Source of the DNA: Kineothrix sp. MB12-C1
GTDB taxonomy: Bacteria > Bacillota > Clostridia > Lachnospirales > Lachnospiraceae
Direction of reading: 5' to 3'
DNA: 64,000 nt
Assembly (NCBI RefSeq): GCF_030863805.1
Contig: NZ_CP132957.1
Coordinates: forward strand, 3,658,001-3,722,000
The notes below the pieces were generated by a model. The model was not told where the DNA came from. It worked only from the letters and a program-made list of their open reading frames with translations, and ran no database searches. A program made the position numbers and the translations under genes. Below, in pieces: positions 1-9,066 of this stretch (the stretch's first letter is position 1; each line of letters begins with the position of its first letter).

Positions 1-90
1 GGCGTGGTAGGAGAAGAAGAAGGTACCAAGCCGAGAAAGGTCCTGATGAGCATGGAACAATTTGAGCAGCTTATCGAGGAAGTTCTGTAA
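1..90 (+). CDS. 3' end of an unidentified gene (partial)
   Basis: Frame 1 is open from the first base and ends at TAA (88-90), giving 29 residues that end in the peptide SMEQFEQLIEEVL. The start lies outside the window. Nothing in this short tail identifies the family. It is co-directional with fhs 71 bp downstream and its stop codon lies inside a perfect hairpin, so it may share a transcript with fhs. A role in one-carbon metabolism would be only a guess from position. Confidence 0.6.
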   Translation, partial: GVVGEEEGTKPRKVLMSMEQFEQLIEEVL

Positions 91-115
91 TAGGAAAGTC
101 CTCCTATTACAGAAC
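82..115 (+). repeat. Perfect 14-bp hairpin across the stop codon before fhs
   Basis: Bases 82-95 (GTTCTGTAATAGGA) are exactly complementary to 102-115, with the 6-nt loop AAGTCC. No T-tract follows, so it is not a canonical intrinsic terminator; a processing or stability hairpin is more likely. The loop and flanks resemble the hairpin at 36236-36262: both have an AAGTSC loop and a GATGCRCAG string a few bases downstream. Confidence 0.7.
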
Positions 116-160
116 AATGGATGCACAGGTTAAATTACAGGAAAGGATAGGTCATTCAGG

Positions 161-1831
161 ATGAAAACAGACATTCAAATTGCGCAGGAGGCTTTAATGC
201 AACCCATTGATACGGTAGCGAGGGCGCTTCACATCGATGTGGAAGAACTGGAATTCTATGGCAGATATAAGGCGAAAATATCAGAGGAATACTTAAGGAA
301 AATAGAAGATAATCCGGAAGGAAAGCTAATTCTTGTAACGGCGATTAATCCTACACCGGCGGGAGAAGGCAAGACAACAACGAGCGTAGGATTGGGACAG
401 GCTTTTGGGAAACTGGGAAAAAAGGCAATCATTGCTCTTCGTGAGCCGTCTCTTGGCCCATGTTTTGGTGTGAAAGGGGGAGCAGCCGGAGGGGGTTATG
501 CGCAGGTTGTTCCTATGGAGGATCTTAATTTACACTTTACCGGCGATTTTCATGCGATTACTTCTGCGAATAACCTTTTAGCGGCTATGCTGGACAATCA
601 TGTACAGCAGGGGAATGTGCTCGGTATCGATACGAGGCAGATCGTATGGAAGCGATGCCTGGATATGAATGACAGGGTACTTAGAAATATAGTGGTAGGG
701 CTTGGAAGTAAGAACGATGGAACCGTAAGGGAGGATCATTTCGTAATTACTGTAGCTTCAGAGATTATGGCGGTACTTTGTCTTGCTCTTGATATGGAAG
801 ATTTGAAGGTAAGGCTTGGAAGAATCGTAGTTGCTTATAATTTCCAGGGAGAACCGGTAACAGCAAAGGAATTGGGTGCAGTAGGAGCTATGGCAGCTTT
901 GCTGAAGGATGCGATCAAGCCGAATTTAATTCAGACATTAGAGCATACGCCTGCCCTGATACATGGAGGCCCTTTTGCTAATATCGCTCATGGCTGTAAC
1001 TCGATCAGGGCTACGAAAGCAGCACTGAAAATAGCGGATTATGTTATTACGGAAGCAGGATTCGGTGCGGATCTGGGAGCGGAGAAGTTCTTCGACATCA
1101 AATGCCGGATAGGAGACTTGAAGCCGGATGCAGTCGTGTTGGTAGCGACCATAAGAGCGCTTAAGTACAACGGAGGAATTCCTAAGGCGGATTTAAGCGA
1201 AGAAAATATAGATGCACTCAAAAAAGGTATTGTAAACCTTGAGAAACATATAGAAAATTTACAGAAATACGGAGTACCCGTAGTAGTTACGCTCAACTCT
1301 TTTCTTACCGATACTCAGGCGGAGATTTCCTATGTGAAAGAATTTTGTGAGGAAAGAAACTGTGAGTTTGCCATTTCTGAAGTGTGGGAGAAGGGCGGAG
1401 AAGGCGGGATTGCCCTTGCCGGAAAAGTTCTGGATACCTTGGAGACGAAAGAGAGCCGTTTCAAAGTATTATATGAAGATGAACACTCTCTCTCAGAGAA
1501 AGTGGAAACCGTAGCAAAGGAAATTTACGGCGCAAAGGGAGTAAGCTACTCTCAGGCAGCGCTCAGGCAACTTGCACAACTTGAGAAACTCGGCTTTGGT
1601 AATTTGCCGGTATGCATGGCTAAGACACCGTATTCTCTATCGGATGATCCTCAGCTTTTAGGAAGACCGGAGGATTTCACGCTGCAGGTGAGAGAAGCAT
1701 ACGTGTCAGCGGGAGCAGGTTTCGTAGTTATTTTAACAGGATCGGTCATGACAATGCCCGGTCTCCCTAAGGAGCCGGCGGCTTGCCGTATCGATGTGAC
1801 GGAAGAGGGAATAATTACAGGTTTGTTTTAA
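161..1831 (+). CDS. fhs: Formate--tetrahydrofolate ligase
   Basis: Cytosolic ATP-dependent ligase making 10-formyl-THF from formate and THF, the entry to the methyl branch of the Wood-Ljungdahl pathway and a C1 source for purines. The product has 556 residues, the family's normal length. The phosphate-binding loop TPAGEGKTT is at residues 65-73, followed by the conserved [20 protein letters not shown]-type region near residue 93. A GAAAGGA purine run lies 13 nt before the ATG. folD starts 23 bp after the stop, so the two probably form an operon supplying C1-folates. No frameshift or odd residue was seen. Confidence 0.97.
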   Translation: MKTDIQIAQEALMQPIDTVARALHIDVEELEFYGRYKAKISEEYLRKIEDNPEGKLILVTAINPTPAGEGKTTTSVGLGQAFGKLGKKAIIALREPSLGPCFGVKGGAAGGGYAQVVPMEDLNLHFTGDFHAITSANNLLAAMLDNHVQQGNVLGIDTRQIVWKRCLDMNDRVLRNIVVGLGSKNDGTVREDHFVITVASEIMAVLCLALDMEDLKVRLGRIVVAYNFQGEPVTAKELGAVGAMAALLKDAIKPNLIQTLEHTPALIHGGPFANIAHGCNSIRATKAALKIADYVITEAGFGADLGAEKFFDIKCRIGDLKPDAVVLVATIRALKYNGGIPKADLSEENIDALKKGIVNLEKHIENLQKYGVPVVVTLNSFLTDTQAEISYVKEFCEERNCEFAISEVWEKGGEGGIALAGKVLDTLETKESRFKVLYEDEHSLSEKVETVAKEIYGAKGVSYSQAALRQLAQLEKLGFGNLPVCMAKTPYSLSDDPQLLGRPEDFTLQVREAYVSAGAGFVVILTGSVMTMPGLPKEPAACRIDVTEEGIITGLF

Positions 1832-1854
1832 AAAAAGGAAAGGTAGGGTGCACA

Positions 1855-2703
1855 ATGCCGCAAATAATTGACGGGAAGATAATTTCTACTCAGATAAAAG
1901 AAGAAGTAAGAGAAAAAGTAGTGAAATTGAAGGCAGAAGGAATTGAAGTGACATTAGCGGTTATTCAAGTAGGTAATGACCCTGCCTCCAGCGTTTATGT
2001 AGGAAATAAAAAGAAAGCATGTGAATATGTAGGTATTCGCTCTTTGTCATACGAACTGCCGGAGACAACGAGCGAGGAAGAGTTGCTTGCCCTTATCGGG
2101 GAGTTGAATGATAAAGTGGATGTGAATGGTATTCTCGTTCAGCTTCCATTACCTGGACATATTGACGAAGATAAAGTGATTGCGGCTATTTCACCGCAAA
2201 AAGATGTGGATGGTTTTCATCCTATGAACGTAGGTGCCTTTTGCATTGGACAGCCGGGCTTTCTTCCTTGCACGCCGGCTGGTATTATCCAGCTTCTGAA
2301 ACGTTCAGGAATTGAGACGGTCGGTAAGGAATGTGTGGTTATCGGCAGGAGCAATATTGTAGGTAAACCTATGGCACTTTTAATGCTGGGAGAAAATGCG
2401 ACAGTGACGGTAGCACATTCGAGAACGAAGGATCTGCAGGAAGTGACAAAACGGGCTGACATTTTAATTGCGGCAGTAGGCAGACCGAAGATGATTACGA
2501 AAGAATATGTAAAAGACGGAGCCGTAGTTATCGATGTAGGCATTCACAGAGATGAGAATAACAAATTGTGCGGCGATGTGGACTACGATGATGTAGTGGC
2601 AGTTTGCAGCGCAATTACCCCTGTTCCGGGAGGTGTGGGACCGATGACGATAGCGATGCTGATGAATAATTGTGTGGAATCGGTAAGACTCGCATCGAAG
2701 TAG
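1855..2703 (+). CDS. folD: Bifunctional methylene-THF dehydrogenase / methenyl-THF cyclohydrolase
   Basis: Interconverts 5,10-methylene-THF, methenyl-THF and 10-formyl-THF, the step after Fhs. The protein has 282 residues from the ATG at 1855, preceded by AGGAAAGGTAGGG. The frame is open further upstream, but the family begins at the MPQIIDGK-type N-terminus, which fixes this start. The catalytic Tyr48 and Lys in YVGNKKKAC (48-56) and the Rossmann signature GRSNIVGKP are present, as is the C-terminal PVPGGVGPMT block. With fhs just upstream, no separate fchA cyclohydrolase is needed here. Confidence 0.96.
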   Translation: MPQIIDGKIISTQIKEEVREKVVKLKAEGIEVTLAVIQVGNDPASSVYVGNKKKACEYVGIRSLSYELPETTSEEELLALIGELNDKVDVNGILVQLPLPGHIDEDKVIAAISPQKDVDGFHPMNVGAFCIGQPGFLPCTPAGIIQLLKRSGIETVGKECVVIGRSNIVGKPMALLMLGENATVTVAHSRTKDLQEVTKRADILIAAVGRPKMITKEYVKDGAVVIDVGIHRDENNKLCGDVDYDDVVAVCSAITPVPGGVGPMTIAMLMNNCVESVRLASK

Positions 2704-2717
2704 AAAGGTATTTATTT

Positions 2718-4181
2718 ATGAAATGTCCTAAATGTGGATATGAGCTGGCAGAAGATCATTTGTATTGTGATAGCTGCGGGGAAGAAATCAGGATTGTTCC
2801 TGATTTTGAGCCTGAAATAGAACAAGAAATGAATGAAACTTTGTCCACGCTTTTTGTCGAGTTGGCGAAAGAGGAAGTAATTGAAGTACCGATAGATATG
2901 AATACAGCCGCAATAGAGGAGTCGGAAAAAAATGCGAAAAGAGTAAAAGCAGCGCAGCAAAGAAGATTAGTGGCCGTTCTTATGGGAATCACTTTTCTGT
3001 TTATTGCAGTGCTTTTTGCGGGTTATTCCACGTATCGCAATTATTCGGTGCCTTATCAAATTGCGAAGGCAAAGGAATTCGCAGGACAGGAAAAATATAG
3101 TGAAGCAATTTCTCATCTGGAAAAAGTATATGAATTGGATGAGACGAATGTGGATGTTCTATTTTTAATTGCAGATTATTATTACATACAAGAAAATTAT
3201 GATTTTGCAATCTATACATTACAGAAAATTGTCGATTCCGAGAAGCTGTATGAGGAAGCTGACGTAGAAAATGCCTACGATAAAATTATTTCTATTTATA
3301 AGAAGCAAGGAAACTATCAGGAAATCAACGAGTTTCTCTTGTCCAGTGCTGATGAGAAGATTATTACTATGTTTCAGCAGTATATTGCAAAACCTCCGGA
3401 ATTCAGTTATGTGAATGGAAATTATGAAGAAGTCATCCCTTTGAAGTTAAGTGCCAACACTTCCGGCAAGATTTATTATACTTTGGATGGAAATACACCT
3501 GATGAAGACAGTGAAGTCTACACGGCTCCCATTTTCTTAGAGACGGGGACTTATGTGATAAAAGCTTATTTTGTCAACGATTATGGCATTAAAAGCGAGA
3601 TAGTGAGCAATACCTACCATATCGATCTGGCAGTACCGTCAGCTCCGGAAGTATCGGTATACAGCGGTGATTATTATGAACCTTATATGATAGAAGTGAG
3701 TGCGCCGGAGGATTGCCGCATTTACTATACGACAGATAGCACTGACCCTACGGAAGACAGTGCCTTATATATGTCTCCGATTCCAATGCCTCTTGGTAAG
3801 TCAGTTTATAAATTCATGGCGGTAAGCCCGGAAGGGGTAGCCAGTGATATTACGATACGTACCTATAAGCTGACGCTGAATACGGAAATCACTACCGATA
3901 TGGCTATTTTGAATGTAGTACACGCGTTGATGCGGGCGGATGTTCTATTAGATGAACAAGGGAATCTGCGCGGCATGAGCGGCCATAATATTTATAAATA
4001 CGGTGCAGTGACCCGGATTGAAGGAAATGGCGATTATTATATTATCTATGAATACTATGAAGATGGAACAGGTCTTCAGACGAGAACCGAGCGGATTTAT
4101 GGGGTCAATATAGCGGATGGAAGCGTCAGCCGGGTGACCTATGATAACGATGGGAAAATTATACTAATACCTTTGGAATAA
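2718..4181 (+). CDS. Zinc-ribbon, membrane-anchored TPR protein with chitobiase-like C-terminal repeats
   Basis: Product of 487 residues, start ATG 2718 with AGAAAGGT 9 nt upstream. Visible order: N-terminal zinc ribbon (CPKCGYEL...CDSCGEE, residues 3-25), a linker, one transmembrane helix (about 80-103), TPR-like helices (about 115-230), then two copies of a beta-sandwich unit containing YYTLDGNTPDEDSEVY and YYTTDSTDPTEDSALY. These resemble the CHB_HEX_C_1 (chitobiase/hexosaminidase C-terminal) family. The topology puts the zinc ribbon inside and the repeats outside. The function is unknown; a cell-envelope adaptor or sensor is an inference. It lies between folD and nfnA with a hairpin before nfnA. 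Confidence 0.85.
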   Translation: MKCPKCGYELAEDHLYCDSCGEEIRIVPDFEPEIEQEMNETLSTLFVELAKEEVIEVPIDMNTAAIEESEKNAKRVKAAQQRRLVAVLMGITFLFIAVLFAGYSTYRNYSVPYQIAKAKEFAGQEKYSEAISHLEKVYELDETNVDVLFLIADYYYIQENYDFAIYTLQKIVDSEKLYEEADVENAYDKIISIYKKQGNYQEINEFLLSSADEKIITMFQQYIAKPPEFSYVNGNYEEVIPLKLSANTSGKIYYTLDGNTPDEDSEVYTAPIFLETGTYVIKAYFVNDYGIKSEIVSNTYHIDLAVPSAPEVSVYSGDYYEPYMIEVSAPEDCRIYYTTDSTDPTEDSALYMSPIPMPLGKSVYKFMAVSPEGVASDITIRTYKLTLNTEITTDMAILNVVHALMRADVLLDEQGNLRGMSGHNIYKYGAVTRIEGNGDYYIIYEYYEDGTGLQTRTERIYGVNIADGSVSRVTYDNDGKIILIPLE

Positions 4182-4189
4182 AAAAAGTT

Positions 4190-4246
4190 GCACTTTTACT
4201 GGTTATCCGCTATCATAATAAGGATAGCTTTCATACAGTAAAGTGC
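4190..4246 (+). promoter_or_regulatory. Nested inverted repeat in the nfnA leader
   Basis: GCACTTTTACTG (4190-4201) pairs with CAGTAAAGTGC (4236-4246) with one bulged T, and GCTATC (4209-4214) pairs with GATAGC (4223-4228) inside it. The structure ends a few bases before the nfnA ribosome binding site. It has no T-tract, so attenuation, mRNA processing or protein binding are all possible. Confidence 0.45.
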
Positions 4247-4263
4247 TATACAGGAGGGATAAG

Positions 4264-5145
4264 ATGTACAAGATTTTAGAATCAAGGGAGCTGACAACTA
4301 ATATTTATCTCATGGAAGTTGAGGCGAAACGTGTAGCAAAGAGATGTCAGCCAGGGCAGTTTATTATTGTCAGGATGGATGAAAACGGAGAGAGAATTCC
4401 ACTCACTATCTGCGATTATGATAGGAAAAAGGGGACAGTGTCTATTGTTTTCCAGAGTGTGGGAGCAGGTACGAAGAAGATGGGAGAGTTAAAAGCCGGA
4501 GATAGTTTCCATGATTTCGTGGGACCCCTTGGATGCCCGTCTGAGTTTGTAGATGAACCGATAGAAGAATTGAAAGAAAAAAGTATTCTGTTTGTTGCCG
4601 GTGGTGTAGGAACCGCACCTGTATATCCACAGGTGAAGTGGTTGAAGAAACGTGATGTAAAAGTGGACGTTATCGTAGGCGCTAAGACGAAAGATTTACT
4701 TATTTTAGAAAAAGAGATGGAAGCAGTAGCGGAGAATCTCTATATAACAACAGATGATGGTTCTTATGGAAGAAGCGGTATGGTTACGCAGACCATTAAG
4801 GATCTGGTGGAAAAAGAAGGAAAACACTACGATATATGTGTGGCAATCGGGCCGATGATCATGATGAAATTCGTATGCAAGATGACGGAAGAACTCGGTA
4901 TTCCGACGGTTGTAAGCTTGAATCCTATTATGGTGGATGGTACCGGGATGTGCGGCGCATGTCGTGTGACAGTAGATGGGCAAGTGAAATTCGCCTGTGT
5001 GGATGGTCCGGAATTCGACGGTCATAAGGTGGATTTTGATCAGGCGATGAAACGTCAGCAGCTATACCGTACGGTAGAAGGAAAGGCTCTTCTGAAGGAA
5101 CAAGAAGGCGATACTCATCATGGCGGATGCGGTAACTGCGATTAA
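4264..5145 (+). CDS. nfnA: NADH-dependent ferredoxin:NADP+ oxidoreductase, FAD/[2Fe-2S] subunit
   Basis: Small subunit of the electron-bifurcating transhydrogenase NfnAB, which couples reduced ferredoxin and NADH oxidation to NADPH formation in anaerobes. It has 293 residues and starts at ATG 4264 after CAGGAGGGATAAG. FAD-binding RIPLTIC is at 44-50, the nucleotide-binding GGVGTAP at 113-119, and the C-terminal Cys-rich block GTGMCGACRV...FACVDG holds the [2Fe-2S] cluster. The close homologue is the sulfide/dihydroorotate dehydrogenase electron-transfer subunit, but the adjacent nfnB decides the call. Confidence 0.93.
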   Translation: MYKILESRELTTNIYLMEVEAKRVAKRCQPGQFIIVRMDENGERIPLTICDYDRKKGTVSIVFQSVGAGTKKMGELKAGDSFHDFVGPLGCPSEFVDEPIEELKEKSILFVAGGVGTAPVYPQVKWLKKRDVKVDVIVGAKTKDLLILEKEMEAVAENLYITTDDGSYGRSGMVTQTIKDLVEKEGKHYDICVAIGPMIMMKFVCKMTEELGIPTVVSLNPIMVDGTGMCGACRVTVDGQVKFACVDGPEFDGHKVDFDQAMKRQQLYRTVEGKALLKEQEGDTHHGGCGNCD

Positions 5146-5171
5146 GATGTAACAATAGATGGGAGGATATC

Positions 5172-6557
5172 ATGGACGTATTGAAGAAAGTTCCTGTTCG
5201 CGAACAGGATGCGAAGGTGCGCGCGACTAACTTTGAAGAAGTGTGTTATGGATATAATGAAGAAGAAGCGAGAGCGGAATCGGAAAGATGTATTAACTGC
5301 AAGAATGCGAAATGTATAGTAGGATGCCCGGTATCCATTAATATTCCGGCTTTTATCCAGCAGGTAAAGGCAGGAGATATAGAGGCGGCATATCAGACGA
5401 TTAGCGAATCTTCAGCACTGCCGGCAGTATGCGGACGCGTATGCCCTCAGGAGAGTCAGTGTGAAGGTGTGTGTATCAGAGGAATTAAAGGTGAGCCGGT
5501 ATCTATCGGTAAACTGGAACGTTTTGTTGCTGATTGGGCGATGGAAAAAGGCATTAAACCCGAAGGGGCAACGGAGAAAAAAGGAAAAAAAGTAGCTGTT
5601 ATCGGTTCTGGTCCGGCGGGTCTTACTTGTGCGGGAGATTTGGCGAAGGCCGGGTACGATGTCACTATCTTTGAGGCGCTGCATGAGCCGGGCGGCGTAT
5701 TGGTATATGGTATTCCTGAATTCCGTCTTCCCAAAGAAGATGTAGTCGCTAAGGAAATTGACAATGTAAGATCCCTCGGTGTAAAAATAGAAACAAATGT
5801 AGTAGTAGGTAAGGCGGTTACCATCGATGAGTTAATAGAGGAAGAGGGCTTTGAGGCTGTGTTTATCGGTTCCGGAGCAGGACTTCCTAAGTTCATGGGC
5901 ATTCCGGGCGAACAGGCAAACGGTGTATTCTCCGCGAATGAGTACTTAACGAGAAGTAACTTGATGAAAGCTTTCCAGGCAGATTCTCCTACTCCGATTA
6001 TGGATAGTAAGAAGGTCGCCGTAGTTGGCGGTGGAAACGTAGCTATGGATGCGGCAAGGACAGCGCTCAGACTTGGGGCAGAGGTACATATTGTGTACAG
6101 AAGAAGTGAAGAAGAACTTCCTGCCAGAGTGGAAGAAGTGCATCATGCGAAGGAAGAAGGAATTATCTTCGACCTTTTAAGTAATCCTGTAGAAATCCTG
6201 ACTGACGAAAATGGTTGGGTAAGCGGCATCAAATGTGTGAAAATGGAGCTTGGAGAACCCGATGAGTCCGGAAGAAGAAGGCCGGTAGTAAAGCCGGATT
6301 CTGAATTTATTATCGAAGTGGATACCGTTATTATGTCTCTTGGGACCTCTCCGAACCCGCTGATTTCATCCACGACGGACGGATTGGAAGTCAATAAGTG
6401 GCAATGTATTGTTGCGGATGAAAATACCGGCAAGACAACGAAAGAAGGCGTATATGCCGGCGGAGATGCGGTAACCGGAGCTGCCACAGTTATTTTGGCT
6501 ATGGGAGCCGGAAAAGCTGCGGCAAAAGGCATTGATGAGTATTTAAGCAATAAATAA
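5172..6557 (+). CDS. nfnB: NADH-dependent ferredoxin:NADP+ oxidoreductase, large subunit (GltD-like)
   Basis: Large NfnAB subunit, related to the glutamate synthase small chain. It has 461 residues and starts at ATG 5172 after GGGAGGATATC. Two N-terminal Cys clusters (Cys40/43/48/52 and Cys87/91/97/101) bind [4Fe-4S] centres. A FAD Rossmann motif GSGPAG is at 145-150 and a second dinucleotide motif GGGNVAMDAA follows near residue 285. It lies 26 bp after nfnA. A stand-alone GltD role is less likely because no glutamate synthase large subunit is nearby. Confidence 0.93.
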   Translation: MDVLKKVPVREQDAKVRATNFEEVCYGYNEEEARAESERCINCKNAKCIVGCPVSINIPAFIQQVKAGDIEAAYQTISESSALPAVCGRVCPQESQCEGVCIRGIKGEPVSIGKLERFVADWAMEKGIKPEGATEKKGKKVAVIGSGPAGLTCAGDLAKAGYDVTIFEALHEPGGVLVYGIPEFRLPKEDVVAKEIDNVRSLGVKIETNVVVGKAVTIDELIEEEGFEAVFIGSGAGLPKFMGIPGEQANGVFSANEYLTRSNLMKAFQADSPTPIMDSKKVAVVGGGNVAMDAARTALRLGAEVHIVYRRSEEELPARVEEVHHAKEEGIIFDLLSNPVEILTDENGWVSGIKCVKMELGEPDESGRRRPVVKPDSEFIIEVDTVIMSLGTSPNPLISSTTDGLEVNKWQCIVADENTGKTTKEGVYAGGDAVTGAATVILAMGAGKAAAKGIDEYLSNK

Positions 6558-6574
6558 ATAGAAGTGGCGAAGAG

Positions 6575-6616
6575 AAAAGATTCTTGAAAGTAAGTTTTAG
6601 GAATCTTTTTTCTTTT
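6575..6616 (+). terminator. Intrinsic terminator after nfnB
   Basis: AAAAGATTC (6575-6583) can pair with GAATCTTTT (6601-6609) and the 3' arm runs into a T-rich tail. It closes the fhs-nfnB block. Confidence 0.65.
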
Positions 6617-6687
6617 CCTAATTTTTTATTAAGATAAATTAAGTTTTCACAATCCTCCAAATTCTCCCTTTTCATTTGTTATTACTG

Positions 6688-6696
6688 TGGTATAAT
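6688..6696 (+). promoter_or_regulatory. Extended -10 promoter for the Dabb gene
   Basis: TGG followed by TATAAT (6691-6696) makes a good extended -10 about 65 bp before the Dabb start. The -35 region is weak, which is usual for extended -10 promoters. Confidence 0.6.
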
Positions 6697-6761
6697 TGCA
6701 TATAAGACATATAAGATAGGCTATAAATTGTTATGGTAAAGTAGGATAGAGGAGGAAGTAA

Positions 6762-7061
6762 ATGGTACATCATATTGTATTATGGGATTTGAAGGAAGAA
6801 CTGTCAGGAAGCGAGAAGGAACTTGCTGCAAGAACTATAAAGGAGAAGTTGGAAGCGGTAAAGGACAAGATAGAAGGCGTTGTTTCTCTGGAGGTTGTAA
6901 TCGATGGACTTTCTTCCAGCAATAAGGATCTTGGATTGATCTCCGTTCTTGAATCGGAAGAAGCATTGAATGCTTATCAGGTACACCCTGCACACATAGA
7001 GGCAGCTACTTATGTAAGAAGCATGACATGCAACAGAATATGTTTTGATTACAAAGTGTAG
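6762..7061 (+). CDS. Dabb (stress-responsive A/B barrel) domain protein
   Basis: Protein of 99 residues, start ATG 6762 after GAGGAGG. The MVHHIVLWDLK opening, the central acidic helix and the VHPAHIEAA stretch near the C-terminus match the dimeric alpha/beta-barrel Dabb family (PF07876). Most members are small cytosolic proteins without a known reaction; some plant and fungal relatives are stress proteins or cyclases. It has its own promoter and no functional partner nearby. No catalytic role can be claimed. Confidence 0.88.
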   Translation: MVHHIVLWDLKEELSGSEKELAARTIKEKLEAVKDKIEGVVSLEVVIDGLSSSNKDLGLISVLESEEALNAYQVHPAHIEAATYVRSMTCNRICFDYKV

Positions 7062-7115
7062 TGTAAATATTTAGTAGGGGTAAGGAACCGTTACGTGTAG
7101 TAAGAGAGGTAGATT

Positions 7116-8195
7116 GTGAGAGATAACAGTGATAAAATGAAATTATTAACAGTAGGAATTGCCGTTGTTCTCATTGTGATAATTTGTGGTATTAGTTTTG
7201 TCATACATGGGATAAATAAAAGAGCAAATCAGAATGTGGATAATAAACTGCAGGATGATATTATAGAATATGTGAACAGTACACAGAATCAAGGATCTCA
7301 AAATATCGAAAGCTCCGATGTGAAGAAAAAGGGACAGGAAGACGTTGCAGACGAAGTAAAGGATGAGAGGGAAACGGGAGAGCCTGCAGTTGTAGTGGAA
7401 AAAGAAGAAAATAAGGAAGAAGAAAGCATTATAGAAGAAGAGAAGGTTGCGGCCGAACAAAATAGTCAGACTACAACAGCGAAGTGGCAAAAGGAAGTCT
7501 CTGAGGACTTATCTAAGGTAGAGATCGATCTGTCAAGGCAGATGTCCGAAATGAGCGGCTATTGGGAAGCTGGCAATATGAAGGCGGTAGAAGACCTGGC
7601 TTATTTGCCTAGATATCGGGCAGCATCAGGAAATCTTACCGGAACGGCAAAGTATTATTACTTCGGTGATACCGATGGGAATAACCGCCCTAATGGTAAA
7701 GGACTTGCAATGTATGCCGATAATCAGTATTATTATGGTGAGTGGAAAAATGGTGTCAGAAGCGAAAGCGGCATGTGGATTCGGTATTTTGTATATGATA
7801 AAAACGAAAAAGCAAAGGATAGCCTGTATCTACAGCACAGTTATTCCGGCAACTGGGCAGGGGATCTGCCAAATGGAAGCGGTGCGGAACATTATGATTT
7901 TATCGAAGAGAATTTGGAAGAAAAAGTAGGATACAATCGTAATTTTATCGGTAATTTTAAAAATGGGTTTTATGACGGGGAAATTTATATTACCGATTAT
8001 TATAAAGGCGGTAATTCCAAGGAATGGAGCGGCACGGCGAAACATGGCGTGTGGCAGCCATTAGGAGAGAAGGATAAAAAAGGACAGTATCCGGTGATTG
8101 TGGAAATCAAAAATGCAGATAATTATCAGTGGATGCCCGAAAAAGAGAATATGAATCAAGGGGTGAACGGATTAATATCCGCTGCAAAGCAATAA
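7116..8195 (+). CDS. Membrane-anchored protein with MORN-like repeats, unknown function
   Basis: Product of 359 residues. The GTG at 7116 is preferred because GAGG lies about 7 nt upstream; ATG 7137 is the alternative. One N-terminal transmembrane helix (about 9-31) is followed by a long Glu/Lys-rich linker (about 60-125), then a C-terminal half with MORN-like units such as YYYGEWKNGV, YSGNWAGDLPNG and FIGNFKNGFYDG. MORN repeats elsewhere bind lipids or act as scaffolds. The topology suggests an extracytoplasmic domain. The role is unknown. Confidence 0.75.
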   Translation: MRDNSDKMKLLTVGIAVVLIVIICGISFVIHGINKRANQNVDNKLQDDIIEYVNSTQNQGSQNIESSDVKKKGQEDVADEVKDERETGEPAVVVEKEENKEEESIIEEEKVAAEQNSQTTTAKWQKEVSEDLSKVEIDLSRQMSEMSGYWEAGNMKAVEDLAYLPRYRAASGNLTGTAKYYYFGDTDGNNRPNGKGLAMYADNQYYYGEWKNGVRSESGMWIRYFVYDKNEKAKDSLYLQHSYSGNWAGDLPNGSGAEHYDFIEENLEEKVGYNRNFIGNFKNGFYDGEIYITDYYKGGNSKEWSGTAKHGVWQPLGEKDKKGQYPVIVEIKNADNYQWMPEKENMNQGVNGLISAAKQ

Positions 8196-8230
8196 ACATT
8201 TAAGGAAAAGGAAAGTAGGGGGAAATAACG

Positions 8231-9052
8231 ATGCCTTGGTGTCCGAAATGCAAAAACGAATATAGAGAAGGTGTAACACTCTGTGCCGATTGCGGAGTGG
8301 AGCTGGAGGGATCTCTGAATACAAGAAAGGACGAGCCTTTAATCTTCGGTGAGGAAGAGCAGATGGAACGGTTGAAGGAATTCCTTCATTTTAATAAGGT
8401 AAAATCTGCCTTTGTTTCTTATGATGAGAAGGATCAGACCTATGAGCTGTTCGTAAGCGGAGAAGAAAAACGAAAGGCAGCTCTTGCCGTCAATGTATTC
8501 CTTCAAGAGGAAAAAAAGGAAAAGGAGACGGAAGAAGGAGCGGAGGAAAGCAGCAAGGGCCTTTCTATGGCAGTCGGTGGAGGTGTCTATCAAAACAGTC
8601 AGACAAGGGCAGAAGAGAACCGTTCTTCTGCATATATGCTATTGTTGATCGGTGGCCTGGGGCTTGTGGCTATCGCCCTGATTTTTACAGGGATTATACC
8701 TATTTCCGTTAATATCATGAACCGTTATATGATATGCGGTGTTATGGGCGGTCTGTTTGTCTTATTTGTCGTAATGGGAGCTGTTTCCATGAAGTCATCG
8801 AAGATACTTGCACAGAAAGCAGAATCAGAGAATAATCTGACAAGCGAGATTAAGAAGTGGTGTGAGGAGAACCTTACGGCAGAAGTGGTGGATGAAGGTC
8901 TTTTTGAGTTGGAAGATGACGACAGCGAAGAGAGCCGGTATTTTAAACGGATAGAGAAGATGAAAAAGCAGATTTCTCATCAGTTTATGAATTTAGATGA
9001 GGGATTTCTGGATTCCTTTACCGATGACTATTATCCCCATATTTTTGAATAG
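8231..9052 (+). CDS. Zinc-ribbon membrane protein, unknown function
   Basis: Product of 273 residues, ATG 8231 after AAAGTAGGGGG. It opens with a zinc ribbon (CPKC...CADCGVELEG, residues 4-27), then a DUF2007-like alpha/beta segment (about 35-92). Two hydrophobic helices (about 133-157 and 165-187) and an acidic C-terminal tail follow. Like the protein at 2718 it combines an N-terminal zinc ribbon with membrane anchoring. It lies 35 bp after the MORN-like gene and 14 bp before rlmH, so co-transcription is likely. No function is assigned. Confidence 0.75.
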   Translation: MPWCPKCKNEYREGVTLCADCGVELEGSLNTRKDEPLIFGEEEQMERLKEFLHFNKVKSAFVSYDEKDQTYELFVSGEEKRKAALAVNVFLQEEKKEKETEEGAEESSKGLSMAVGGGVYQNSQTRAEENRSSAYMLLLIGGLGLVAIALIFTGIIPISVNIMNRYMICGVMGGLFVLFVVMGAVSMKSSKILAQKAESENNLTSEIKKWCEENLTAEVVDEGLFELEDDDSEESRYFKRIEKMKKQISHQFMNLDEGFLDSFTDDYYPHIFE

Positions 9053-9066
9053 GATTGTAACGATTT

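Noticed and set aside
1-90. Assigning the truncated first gene to acetyl-CoA synthase or another Wood-Ljungdahl gene
   Set aside because: The 29 visible residues carry no diagnostic motif; the neighbouring fhs/folD alone is not enough.
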